Position numbers and translations under genes: made by a program
Shown: in pieces, positions 17,386 through 25,570 of the stretch
Numbering within the stretch: position 1 is the first letter of the stretch
How the letters are laid out: each line of letters begins with the position of its first letter
The notes under the pieces: model-generated
The model's database searches: none
What the model saw: the letters and a program-made list of their open reading frames with translations, nothing else
Told to the model about the DNA's origin: nothing
Source of the DNA: JABDQZ01 sp963801985
Lineage (GTDB): Bacteria > Pseudomonadota > Gammaproteobacteria > Chromatiales > Chromatiaceae
Length of the DNA: 64,000 bases
Assembly: GCA_963801985.1 (NCBI GenBank)
Contig: CAWDGV010000006.1
Location: forward strand, 1 to 64,000
Direction of reading: 5' to 3'

Positions 17386-17651
17386 TTAGTTATCAAGCCT
17401 GTCAGATATGATCTCTACATTGTTAGGGCGGTCTTTGAGCTCACGTTTTTTCCTTCTTTATACGCTTCAACTTCCCAAACGCCATCATCAATTTCTACTT
17501 CTGTTATTGGTGAATATCCTTTTGCTTCTAATGATTTGATAATATCGGAGAGCGGAATAGAACCTTTGGGTGGTTTTTCTCCAGCTAATGCTTGAGCCAT
17601 GCTGAGAGATAAAGTTGTCGAAATTAATATTAACTTGTATTTGTGATTCAT
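17386..17651 (-). CDS. secreted PepSY-domain protein (cassette 4, one frameshift)
   Basis: A small periplasmic protein. It has a signal peptide (MNHKYKLILISTTLSLSMAQ, cleavage near ALA-GE) and one PepSY domain: PLSDIIKSLEAKGYSPITEV then EIDDGVWEVEAYKEGK. As written the frame drifts in a run of six Ts (17446-17451) and would stop at 17415. Adding one base restores a typical PepSY end, KKRELK...EIISDRLDN, with a stop at 17386-17388. That stop lies two bases from attC B, exactly as expected for a cassette gene. PepSY proteins are thought to inhibit proteases or bind metals or flavin; its role here is unknown. Confidence 0.75.
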
Positions 17652-17675
17652 GAATTTTCTCTAATAGTATTGACT

Positions 17676-17733
17676 GCATAACGCCAGGCCAAAGCGATAC
17701 CCTAAGCGGTCGCTTTGAGCATTTTTGTTATGC
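17676..17733 (-). other. attC-like site C (after the ZIP-like cassette)
   Basis: Cores GCATAAC (17676-17682) and GTTATGC (17727-17733), 58 bases. Inner arms GCCAAAGCGA and TCGCTTTGAGC pair well, giving the folded attC hairpin. The gene-side core exactly complements the start of its own cassette at attC D. Confidence 0.8.
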
Positions 17734-17736
17734 TCA

Positions 17737-18087
17737 TCATGTGATTACCATTACTCCAACCACACCAAATACGAACCCTAGTACCGCTCCCATTGGGGGC
17801 ATCCAATGTTTTTCTAGTTTTACTCGTGGGGCAATATCTTGAAATATTGAATACAGAATGCCTCCAGATGCCACTAGCACAATAACGGCAATAGCAATAG
17901 ATTGATCTTGTAACCATAGATAGCTGGAAACCCCTGAAACAGGACCTAGAAATGCCATTATACTGTGACTAAATTCCGCCTCAAACAATTGTGACTTGAA
18001 TTTTCCGATACTGGCTAGTAACGCACCTAAAGGCATAGCCAATCCGGCCGTCAATGTTAGCCCAACAAGAATTGCCAAATTACTCAT
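17737..18087 (-). pseudogene. ZIP-family metal transporter with internal deletion (cassette 3)
   Basis: A 116-residue protein whose two ends match ZIP transporters. The N-terminus has GLTLTAGLAMPLGALLASIG and EFSHSIMAFLG (first two helices); the C-terminus has LVASGGILYSIFQDIAPRVK, LEKHWMPPMGAVLGF. The usual family length is about 230-260 residues. The middle, including the helices that carry the metal-binding HxxxD/N and HExxH-type motifs, is missing, and the two halves are joined in frame. It still has four or five hydrophobic segments and an intact frame, so it may be expressed, but transport by the normal mechanism is unlikely. It ends three bases from attC C and starts 19 bases from the attC D core. 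Confidence 0.65.
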
Positions 18088-18105
18088 GAGTTTTTCATAT
18101 AGGGC

Positions 18106-18177
18106 GCATAACGTTAAAGCTCACGGGCGCAAATAAAGCGCAGGGGAATTTGTGTCCAGTGGAGCGCTTTGTTAGGC
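18106..18177 (-). other. attC site D (after the corA cassette)
   Basis: Cores GCATAAC (18106-18112) and GTTAGGC (18171-18177), 72 bases. On the minus strand it reads GCCTAACAAAGCGCTCC...GAGCTTTAACGTTATGC, a textbook attC arrangement. The gene-side core exactly complements the start of the corA cassette at attC E. Confidence 0.85.
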
Positions 18178-18196
18178 CTAATGTTTGAACTATCTT

Positions 18197-19264
18197 TCAT
18201 AGCCATTTTTTTCTTTTAAAATAGATAAGTAGCACAAAGGAAATCGTAATAAATGCAGCCCAGAGGGTTAGGTATGCCCATTTCCATTTCAACTCAGGCA
18301 TATATTCAAAGTTCATTCCGTATATCCCTGTAAGAAAAGTCAAAGGAATAAAAATTGAAGCGAATACAGTCAACACCTTCATGGTTTCATTCATTTTGTT
18401 GCTTACGCTAGATATATAGATATCTAATAGTCCAGTTAATATCTCTCTATATGATTCTATTGTCTCTATTACGCGTAATGCATGATCAGATACGTCTCTT
18501 AGATATATATGGGTTTTTTGATCAATCAACTCAGATTCGCTACGCAGCATTCCTGTGATCAATTCTCTAACCGGAGAGACATGTTTTCTAATACTTATTA
18601 CTTCCCTTTTAAGTATTTGGATTGTATTCAGTGTAGTTGAAGTTGGTTCAGAATCTAATAAAACATCTTCCAGCGAAGTGATGGCATCATCCAGTGAGTC
18701 TATTAGAATAAAATTCTGGTCCACAATAATATCCAGAATAGTATATGTTAGATAATCTGAACCCAGCTTTCTTATTCGACCTTTGCTCGATCTAATTTGT
18801 TGCTGAACAGAATGAAAAAGATCATCTTTTTTTTCTTTGAACGCAAAAACAAAATTCTTAAGGACTAAAAGACTGATTTGCTCATAGGTAACTGCGAACT
18901 GACCATCTTCGGGCAATAAACACTTGAGTACAATGTAAAGGTGATCATCATACGCCTCGAACTTAGGTCTCTGGTGAGTATTTAAAATATCTTCGAGCAC
19001 TAGTTGATGTATTTCGAACATTGCTCCAATGCGTTCTACAATATCAACATTTGTTAACCCTTCGACAATGACCCAGGTCACGGTATCACTGTCCTTGTAT
19101 TTTAGAATCTCTTCTATTGATTGAATCTTCTTCTCTTCAAAATTTTCTGTACCGTAGTCAATCACTGACATTCTGGTTACGGTTTCCAAAACATCACCTA
19201 CATGAATAAGCGAGCCGGGCGGTAAACCTGATTTTTCTGAGACAGCGTTTAATGATTCAGTCAT
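18197..19264 (-). CDS. corA: CorA magnesium/cobalt transporter (cassette 2)
   Basis: A complete 355-residue CorA-type channel for Mg2+ (also Co2+ or Ni2+). It has a large cytosolic N-terminal domain with EGLTNVDIVERIGAMFEIH and LEDILNTHQRPKFEAYDDH, a long stalk helix, and two C-terminal helices. The hallmark loop GIYGMNFEYMPEL (GMN) sits between the helices, and the end is basic (YFKRKKWL). Starts 35 bases inside the attC E core and stops 19 bases from attC D. A full-length metal channel is unusual cargo because integron cassettes usually carry shorter genes. Confidence 0.93.
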   Translation of the reverse strand: MTESLNAVSEKSGLPPGSLIHVGDVLETVTRMSVIDYGTENFEEKKIQSIEEILKYKDSDTVTWVIVEGLTNVDIVERIGAMFEIHQLVLEDILNTHQRPKFEAYDDHLYIVLKCLLPEDGQFAVTYEQISLLVLKNFVFAFKEKKDDLFHSVQQQIRSSKGRIRKLGSDYLTYTILDIIVDQNFILIDSLDDAITSLEDVLLDSEPTSTTLNTIQILKREVISIRKHVSPVRELITGMLRSESELIDQKTHIYLRDVSDHALRVIETIESYREILTGLLDIYISSVSNKMNETMKVLTVFASIFIPLTFLTGIYGMNFEYMPELKWKWAYLTLWAAFITISFVLLIYFKRKKWL

Positions 19265-19298
19265 TTATTCACCCCAATATATAAATTCCCAATATTTA

Positions 19299-19358
19299 GC
19301 CTAACGTCAAAGCTGAGTGGCGCGGCGAAGCCGCGACCACTCGAGCGTCTTGTTAGCC
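19299..19358 (-). other. attC site E (after the sulfatase cassette)
   Basis: Cores GCCTAAC (19299-19305) and GTTAGCC (19352-19358), 60 bases. The interior folds strongly: GAGTGGCGCGGC, a gaa loop, then GCCGCG...CCACTC, flanked by GTCAAAGC and GAGCGTCTT. On the minus strand the gene-side core is GGCTAAC, the exact complement of the core at the putative attI (21279-21285). It is the clearest attC in the array. Confidence 0.9.
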
Positions 19359-19375
19359 GGTCATGGGTGCGATTT

Positions 19376-21246
19376 CTACCTATGGTTCAAATCATCCGGC
19401 GACGGGATCTTGATGTTCTTCGCCGGTTCGAAACGGTCGAACATGGCGAAGATCCCGACGAGTTCGTCCTGGTTCCCCGATTTCAGTTTTACCGCATTCG
19501 AGTCGATCGCTTCGGCCAGGCCGATCTCGCTCAGGTAGAGCTTCGCCCAGGTTTTACCGTCAAGTTCGAGCACGAAATCTGCCTTCTGATAGTGCTTGGC
19601 GGGGTCCGGCAGGTATTCCGCGATTCCGCGACGGACGTGCAGACCCACCCTCCGACCGTCCTCGTCGGCGAAGACGAATTCCAGCACCTTGTCCGTGTCC
19701 TGGCTCTTCCGGGGATCGATGCGCACGCGGAAGTAATCCACGAAGGTCGTGGGCGACTCGGCGATCGTCTTCAGGCGTGGGAGGAATGAGCCGCGGAATG
19801 GTCACGTCGCCTTCGAGGGCGCGCACTTCGGAGAGCAGGAATGCACGGGGGATGGACCCGGTGGCGAGGTGACCCATCTGACGGAGGATATTGGCCTTGA
19901 GCTGGCGTACTTCCTTGTCGGTGGGATCCAAGGTGGTACGCATACTGGATCACTTGGGCGGCCCAAGCGTATTCCTTTTGCGTCAAGTGCTTTTTCCGCG
20001 GCAGCAACCACCTCGTCGCGCCCTCCCATGAGGGCGACCAGTTCGCTCGGCTTCCTCGTCGGGGTGGATCTTGAACAATTCGGTAACATCGTTATCGAAC
20101 CAACCGACGGCGTATTGGTAGATCGCTGCCGGGAAGTGAATGTTTTCACCGTAGGACTGGGCGTTCTCGGGAATCTCCTTCAGGTGAGGCGGGTAGTAGA
20201 TCTCGTGCCGAATCTCGTCCAGGGCCGAGACCGCCGAGAATGCCGCGAGCGTCTGGTCGAAGGTCAGGGTAATCTGGTCCATGTACCCCGTCAGCCGCTT
20301 CATAACCTCTTCCTTGCCGACGACCGGCCGGGTATGGGTATTGAGGAGGATCTCCGGCTGCAGATCCCGCATCATGGCCAGGCCGTCCCGCCAGATCCAG
20401 GGGTCGCGATAGCGCCGCCGCGCAGGGTGTAGAGGTTCGGGGTTCCCGGCCAGTAGAAGTTGTTCAGGACAATGCCCTTCTCCGGCACCCAGACGGTCAG
20501 GTTGTGGTCGTCGGAAGGTGAACTCGGTCAGGAACTGCAGTCTTGATCCCAAGCACATCTATGTTCTCGCCGTGCTCACGGTGTACGGTGGCCGGTAGGA
20601 AAGCGATCGGTTTGCCGAGCTCCAGCTGCCGGCCAACCGGGCGTCGGGCCCCTCCTCCGGCAGGAAGTTGTTGAACTGGACAAGCGCCCGGGCGGTTAAG
20701 GTGGGCCCCATTTCACGGTATCGCGGACGGCGCCCGCCCCCCCGAAGGTTGGTCTCCACGGTTTCGTTCAGCTTGGGATGGCCGATGACCATGATATCCT
20801 CGGGGTTGTCCACCAGCACCCCGCCCCCCAGCGCATAGTGGGAGTGACTGTAGATTATGACCTTGATGGGTTTGTCGCTGATCTTCTCGATGGCCTCGCG
20901 AATGTGCTCGGCCTCTTCGTTGTTGTCGCCCGTGTCGTAGACGATCAGTCCGTCTTCAGCCTCGATGACCGTGGTATTGGCGATCGAGTACCCGCCGATG
21001 GACCAGACGCCGTCGGCCACCTTCTCGGTGGTGGGTTCGAGATACATGATCTTGGGCGTCACTTCCAGCATCCCGGCGTTGACGATGGCGCCGTTCGGTG
21101 CCGTCACCAGCTCAGCCGGGGCCTCCCATGTAGCGGGAGGGCGAAGTCTGATCCTCGGCGAATGCCAAGTGTATGAGGCCTGTGAGGAGCAATAAAGTGA
21201 CTGCTGCTCCCAAACTGAGGTTCGGGTAATGGCCGTTATTGTGCAT
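19376..21246 (-). pseudogene. secreted alkyl sulfatase-like metallo-beta-lactamase protein (cassette 1, many frameshifts)
   Basis: The pieces together read as a full SdsA/BDS1-type alkyl sulfatase of about 620 residues. There is a signal peptide from ATG 21246 (AAGGAA seven bases upstream; LSLGAAVTLLLLTGLIHLAF). The metallo-beta-lactamase domain shows TVIEAEDGLIVYDTGDNNEE and IIYSHSHYALGGG, where the canonical HxHxDH has no Asp-His pair. Then come LNTHTRPVVGKEEVMKRLTG and YMDQITLTFDQTLAAF, a dimerisation domain, and a C-terminal SCP2-like domain (KHYQKADFVLELDGKTWAKL) ending SPDDLNHR. At least five frame changes occur. The region is visibly richer in G and C than its neighbours, suggesting recent transfer. 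The start lies 33 bases from the attI core and the stop 17 bases from attC E. Breaks may be real or sequencing errors. Confidence 0.75.
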
Positions 21247-21278
21247 TTAATGTTCCTTTCGGTGTGGTTTGTAATGAT

Positions 21279-21285
21279 GGCTAAC
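21279..21285 (-). other. putative attI core site
   Basis: Lone GTTAGCC (minus strand) between the integrase remnant start (21447) and the first cassette. The first cassette bases TTAGCC are complementary to GGCTAAC, the gene-side core of its own attC E. This is expected when a cassette recombines into attI. The flanking attI arms cannot be defined by eye. Confidence 0.6.
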
Positions 21286-21446
21286 TATAAATATACCCCA
21301 CAAGCATCCGATAATACTGACCTATTTATGTCGTGTATCACTGGTTGCAGATGGGTAAGTGATTAATTTATTATAACTACGCCGCTGGATAAGGGAACGT
21401 ATATTACATAGAGGAAAGTGGACATATAGAACTATCCAGGAAACCT

Positions 21447-21650
21447 ATGTTGCTGGAGGTCGTCCGGCAGCGTATCCGTCTTAAGCATTACAGTCATCGA
21501 ACGGAAAAATCCTATATCCATTGGATTCGGCGTTTTGTCAGGTTTCATAACCAGCGACTTCCAACGTTTCTTTCTCCTGACGAAGTAAGTTTGGTATTAA
21601 GCCAACTGGATGGTAAATACAGGATCGCCGGAAACCTGTTATATGGATGA
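21447..21650 (+). pseudogene. integron integrase IntI remnant with internal deletion
   Basis: A 67-residue frame with a good ribosome binding site (AGGAAAC before ATG). Residues 1-40 (LLEVVRQRIRLKHYSHRTEK, SYIHWIRRFVRFHNQRLP) match the N-terminal SAM-like DNA-binding domain of IntI. Residues 41-67 (FLSPDEVSLVLSQLDGKYRI, AGNLLYG) match the start of the catalytic domain about 75 residues further on in intact IntI. The two are fused in frame, so the end of the N-terminal domain and the linker are lost. A stop then removes the catalytic Arg, His and Tyr. It is divergent from the cassettes, as in real integrons. It is certainly inactive as a recombinase. Confidence 0.85.
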
Positions 21651-21687
21651 GACAGTAAATAGCTGTATATCGCTGTTTTCAGTAGGC

Positions 21688-21717
21688 AAAAAAAATCCCA
21701 TGAGACATCATGGGATT
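21688..21717 (-). terminator. intrinsic terminator of the tRNA-Ser gene
   Basis: Ten-base stem aatcccatga / tcatgggatt (21694-21703 and 21708-21717) with a four-base loop. On the minus strand it is followed by about seven Ts (21688-21693 and adjacent). It lies just downstream of tRNA-Ser and insulates it from the integron remnant. Confidence 0.9.
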
Positions 21718-21723
21718 CTTGTA

Positions 21724-21816
21724 TGGCGGAGAAGGAGGGATTCGAACCCTCGAACCAGCTATTAACCAGTTACTCCCTTAGCAGGGGAGCGCCTTCAGCC
21801 ACTCGGCCACCTCTCC
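21724..21816 (-). tRNA. tRNA-Ser (anticodon GCU)
   Basis: 93 nucleotides with a long variable arm, as for class II tRNAs. On the minus strand: acceptor GGAGAGG, D-arm GGCCGAGTGGCTGAAGGC, anticodon loop CTGCTAA between CTCCC and GGGAG, T-loop GGTTCGAATCC, and an encoded CCA end. The anticodon GCT reads AGC and AGU serine codons. It sits beside csrA, as in many gammaproteobacteria. Confidence 0.95.
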
Positions 21817-21842
21817 GGAAAATGATCTCGAACGGGTGAAGT

Positions 21843-22022
21843 TTACTCTTCGTCGTCCATTTCTTTTTGGATACGATCATAAATTTCTTCACGATGCACG
21901 GTAATGTCTCTTGGTGCATTCACACCGATACGAACCTGATTACCTTTTACGCCCAAAACAGTGACGGTCACTTCGTCACCAATCATCAAAGTTTCGCCAA
22001 CGCGACGCGTTAGAATTAACAT
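21843..22022 (-). CDS. csrA: carbon storage regulator CsrA
   Basis: A 59-residue RNA-binding protein that controls translation and stability of mRNAs by binding GGA motifs. The N-terminus MLILTRRVGETLMIGDEVTV is canonical CsrA, with GNQVRIGVNAPRDITVHREE carrying the RNA-contacting arginine (R44-type, in VHREEIY). It has AAGGAG about eight bases upstream of ATG 22022. It lies between lysC and tRNA-Ser on the same strand, the usual gammaproteobacterial arrangement. It is too short to show clearly in simple frame searches because a plus-strand frame overlaps it. Confidence 0.95.
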   Translation of the reverse strand: MLILTRRVGETLMIGDEVTVTVLGVKGNQVRIGVNAPRDITVHREEIYDRIQKEMDDEE

Positions 22023-22219
22023 CTCGCCATCTCCTTATATTTCCTTGCGAACCACAGTTTTATCTATCCCGGATAATGCTGAGTCCCTAATTACCAACCA
22101 GGTTTGCGACACCAAGTGTCTTTATAACCAAACGCAATTTTAGCAAGATGGAAACGATTTTCAAAAGGCTTTTTCGTGGTTTATCGAACTTTCCAGGAAA
22201 AATACCTTAAAAACCGGCT

Positions 22220-23443
22220 TTAAGAAGCCGCTTCTTCCAGGCCGAATGCCGCGTGCAAGGCCCGCACACCCAGTTCCAGGTATTTCTCATCAACCACCAC
22301 GGAGATCTTGATTTCAGAAGTTGAAATCATCCGGATGTTAATACCTTCATCAGACAAAGTCTTGAACATCTTGGCAGCGATGCCTGCATGTGAACGCATA
22401 CCAACGCCCACCAGCGATATTTTCACAATAGAATCATCACCATTAACTTCACTCCCACCCAGGTCAGCTGAAATCCTGTTTAATACATCAAGCGCTTTCT
22501 GATAGTCATTTCGATGCACAGTAAAGGTAAAATCAGTTGTGCCATCCTGTGAAATGTTCTGAACAATCATGTCGATTTCAACATTGGCATCTGCAATCGG
22601 ACCAAGAATCTTGTAGGCAACACCAGGCTCATCAGGCACACCCAGTATTGTCAGTTTTGATTCATCACGATTAAACGCTATACCTGAAATTTTCGCCTTT
22701 TCCATACCTTCATCCTCAAAGGTAATTAATGTACCTTCACCTTCCTCAAAACTGGAAAGCACCCTGAGCGGGACATTATATTTTCCCGCGAACTCTACCG
22801 CACGTATCTGTAAAACTTTTGAACCAAGGCTGGCCATTTCCAGCATTTCTTCAAAAGTGATTTTGTTCAGACGGCGCGCTTTGGGTTCTACCCTGGGATC
22901 AGTGGTATACACACCATCAACATCAGTAAAAATCTGACATTCATCCGCTTTTAATGCCGCAGCCATTGCCACTGCAGTGGTATCAGAACCACCACGACCC
23001 AGTGTTGTAATATTGCCTTTTTCATCAACACCCTGAAAACCGGCAACAACAACAACACTTCCTGCTTTTAGATCAGCACATACCCTTTTGTACTCAATAT
23101 CCTGAATTCTCGCCTTGGAATAGGCACTGTCAGTGAGAATATGTACCTGTCCACCGGTGTAGGAACGGGCATCACAGCCAAGTTTCTGCAATGCCATACT
23201 CAACAGGGCAATCGTGACCTGTTCACCGGTTGAAACCAGCACATCCATTTCACGTGCACTCGGGGTATCAGTGATAGCACCGGCAAGCTGAATCAGACGA
23301 TTGGTTTCACCTGACATGGCAGACACAACCACCACAACCTGATTCCCAGATCAGTCTCCTTTTTCACCTTGGCTGCAACATTTTCAATACGTTCTGTGAG
23401 TACCGACCGAGGTACCTCCGTATTTCTGTACTATCAATGCCAT
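22220..23443 (-). CDS. lysC: aspartokinase (two N-terminal frameshifts)
   Basis: Aspartate kinase, the first step of the lysine, threonine and methionine pathway (aspartate plus ATP to aspartyl phosphate). The true N-terminus is MALIVQKYGGTSVGT from ATG 23443, with AAAGGG upstream. The frame slips near 23400 and again near 23343, after which the rest reads continuously from VVVVSAMSGET. Kinase motifs FTDVDGVYTTDPR and GRGGSDTTAVAMAAALKADE are visible. Two C-terminal ACT domains (ILGVPDEPGVAYKILGPIAD, KISLVGVGMRSHAGIAAKMF) give feedback inhibition. Restored length, about 407 residues, is normal. The frameshifts are probably errors because the gene is otherwise fully conserved. Confidence 0.9.
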
Positions 23444-23577
23444 CCGACACCCTTTACTACCCGAATCCCGCACATGCAGATTCAAAATTTTTAATCGACC
23501 AACAATTAAACCGCAAATGCCCGACAAACGAAACAGTTTATTAGCATATACTGCATTAATCCTGTTAATTCTGATAA

Positions 23578-23611
23578 AAAAGCGCTCTTTTGCTGTCAAA
23601 ACAGCGCTTTT
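23578..23611. promoter_or_regulatory. inverted repeat between lysC and the divergent sensor kinase
   Basis: Arms aaaagcgct (23578-23586) and agcgctttt (23603-23611), nine perfect pairs around a 16-base loop. It could act as a bidirectional terminator-like stem or an operator between the two divergent genes. Function not determined. Confidence 0.4.
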
Positions 23612-23653
23612 GTACGATACTGGGCAGAGCTCATAACAATTCAAAAAAAGCCA

Positions 23654-25570
23654 TTGAAACCGTCCAGCGAAATAATTGAACGCGCATTTGAACAATCTGC
23701 AGCTGCATTTTTTTCAAACAGCTCTCAACAGATTATTAATCCCAATGCAGCTGCCTGCAAGTTACTGCAGACCAGCCCCAAAACACTGTCCACGGCCGTT
23801 TTAAGCGACCTGTTTCCAGATGATTTTCTGCAATTACTGTTTGACGACAATTCACAGATAAAAACTGATGCCCTGCCAGTCAGTGATCATGAAGTGCATA
23901 TCATGCTGACACCGAAAAAAGGTATTGATCTGAAAATCGATATTGCCCTGATCGACACCCCTGATAACGACTGGCTGTATTTTCAGTTTCGTGAAATTTC
24001 CACTGAACAGGCATTGCAGAAAGAACTGAATAATGAACGGGAAATGTTCTACCAGGGACCGGTAACAGTCATCAGTATGGGCAACACGCCAAAACTGGAT
24101 ATCATCAACAGCTCACCCAATATCCAGCGGTTAATTGGTTACCAGGCAGATGAGATTTTGCAAAACAATCCACATTACACGCATTACCTGCATCCCGATG
24201 ACCAGGCCCACTACCTGCAGGAATGCAGGCAGGCCACTACCGACAAACTGACCAGCTTCCCAAGAAAACCCTATCGTCTGAAACACAACAATGGCAGTTA
24301 TCGATGGATTCGCGAAGTCTCTTCAAGCAAAAGCGATTTCCATGGTGAAATCACCCACTTCAACGGTTACCTGATTGATATCACCGAGCAGTTCCAGGCA
24401 GGCCAGAAGCTCAATCGCTTTGCGCGTATTGTTTCCCAGACAGTTGAGGAAATTTATGTAGTGGATGCCACAACGCTGCAAATAATCGAAGCCAATCAAC
24501 GCGCCGGTCAAAATTTACAAATCCCGACTGAAAAACTGCTTCGCCAGTCTCTCAGTGAACTGTATCCGGATATAAGCAAACAAGCATTATCCAGGCAATT
24601 TAAACCTATCAAATCAGGCAACCAGGACACACTGGTTTTTGAAAACAGCCAGCGCCGGGCCGATGGCTCTACATACCCCGTTGAAGTCCACGCACATTAT
24701 CTGGGCACGGAGGAACCACCGGTTATCGTCGTGATTGCGCTGGACATTACCGAGCGTAAACAGGCTGAACTCGAACTCAAAAGGCACCGAGACCATCTAC
24801 AGGAAATGGTGGATGAACAGACTCATGACCTGTTAATTGCCAAGGAATTGGCTGAACAGGCCAATCGTGCCAAGTCAGAGTTTCTTGCCAACATGACGCA
24901 TGAACTACGCACGCCCATGCATGCAGTATTAAGTTTTGCCGAGCTGGGACAAGCCCGAATTGAAACGGCATCAACTGAAAAGATCAGTAATTACTTTAGC
25001 CAGATTCGTGACAGCGGCAAACACCTGCTCGACCTGATCAATGACCTGCTCGACCTGACTAAAATGGAAGCCGGCCAGATGCAGTATCATTTCGCACCCC
25101 AGAACATCGACACCCTGGTAGCCCAGTGCATTGACTCTTTACAGCCGATTCTGCTTAAGCAGAAGATTACACTTCAACATATCTGTGATGCACAAAATAC
25201 AACCTGCGAATGTGATGGCAGACGAATCTTTCAGGTGCTGACCAACCTCGTCTCCAATGCCATCAAGTTCTCACCTGTCGAAAGTACCATTACAGTAGCG
25301 CTCTCAGATCTGACGATTGATAATTACCCGGCGCTGTCAATTTCTGTACTGGACCAGGGAATGGGAATTCCAGAAGACGAACTGGAAACAGTTTTCGACA
25401 AGTTTATCCAGAGCAGCAAAACCAAGACATCACTGGGGGGAACCGGCCTGGGACTGTCAATCAGTCGGGAAATTATCCAGAAACATCACGGCAAACTGAT
25501 TGCCAGCAATACCGGGCAGGGGGCTGCATTTGAATTCATATTACCGTTAATTCATCACCCGGCACCTTAG
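23654..25570 (+). CDS. cytosolic PAS sensor histidine kinase
   Basis: A 638-residue kinase with no membrane segments. The first PAS lies at about residues 8-110 (IIERAFEQSAAAFFSN). The second, at about 130-245, is PAS_3-like, with NSSPNIQRLIGYQADEIL and LKHNNGSYRWIREVSSS. The third is at about 255-370. A coiled coil precedes the HisKA box SEFLANMTHELRTPMHAV (His about residue 417), and HATPase_c motifs include LVSNAIKFSP, DQGMGIPED and GGTGLGLSISREI. No receiver domain follows, so it is a classic rather than hybrid kinase. The only in-frame start that keeps the first PAS whole is a TTG at 23654 with a weak ribosome binding site. It overlaps the convergent HD-GYP gene by four bases. Confidence 0.88.
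   Translation: MKPSSEIIERAFEQSAAAFFSNSSQQIINPNAAACKLLQTSPKTLSTAVLSDLFPDDFLQLLFDDNSQIKTDALPVSDHEVHIMLTPKKGIDLKIDIALIDTPDNDWLYFQFREISTEQALQKELNNEREMFYQGPVTVISMGNTPKLDIINSSPNIQRLIGYQADEILQNNPHYTHYLHPDDQAHYLQECRQATTDKLTSFPRKPYRLKHNNGSYRWIREVSSSKSDFHGEITHFNGYLIDITEQFQAGQKLNRFARIVSQTVEEIYVVDATTLQIIEANQRAGQNLQIPTEKLLRQSLSELYPDISKQALSRQFKPIKSGNQDTLVFENSQRRADGSTYPVEVHAHYLGTEEPPVIVVIALDITERKQAELELKRHRDHLQEMVDEQTHDLLIAKELAEQANRAKSEFLANMTHELRTPMHAVLSFAELGQARIETASTEKISNYFSQIRDSGKHLLDLINDLLDLTKMEAGQMQYHFAPQNIDTLVAQCIDSLQPILLKQKITLQHICDAQNTTCECDGRRIFQVLTNLVSNAIKFSPVESTITVALSDLTIDNYPALSISVLDQGMGIPEDELETVFDKFIQSSKTKTSLGGTGLGLSISREIIQKHHGKLIASNTGQGAAFEFILPLIHHPAP

Larger units (their letters stand above)
16718..21650. 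mobile_element. decayed chromosomal integron with five gene cassettes
   Basis: Five minus-strand genes are separated by five attC-like sites (each RYYYAAC...GTTRRRY or close to it, 57-72 bases). On the right is a lone core site (21279-21285, putative attI) and the remnant of an integron integrase pointing the other way. Gene starts lie 19-35 bases from the preceding core, and stops lie 2-24 bases from their own attC, as in compact cassettes. In four of five cassettes the first bases (TTRRRY) are the exact complement of that cassette's own far-end inverse core: TTAGCC/GGCTAAC, TTAGGC/GCCTAAC, and TTATGC/GCATAAC twice. The fifth differs by one base. This internal agreement is strong evidence. 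The integrase is dead, so the array would be frozen unless another integrase acts in trans. Confidence 0.85.

Noticed and set aside
21724..21816. Possible second integron or attC site in the tRNA-Ser region
   Set aside because: The inverted repeats there are fully explained by tRNA-Ser and its terminator.
23444..23653. Lysine riboswitch before lysC
   Set aside because: Only about 200 bases, with one simple inverted repeat and none of the conserved lysine-riboswitch junction sequences that I could recognise.
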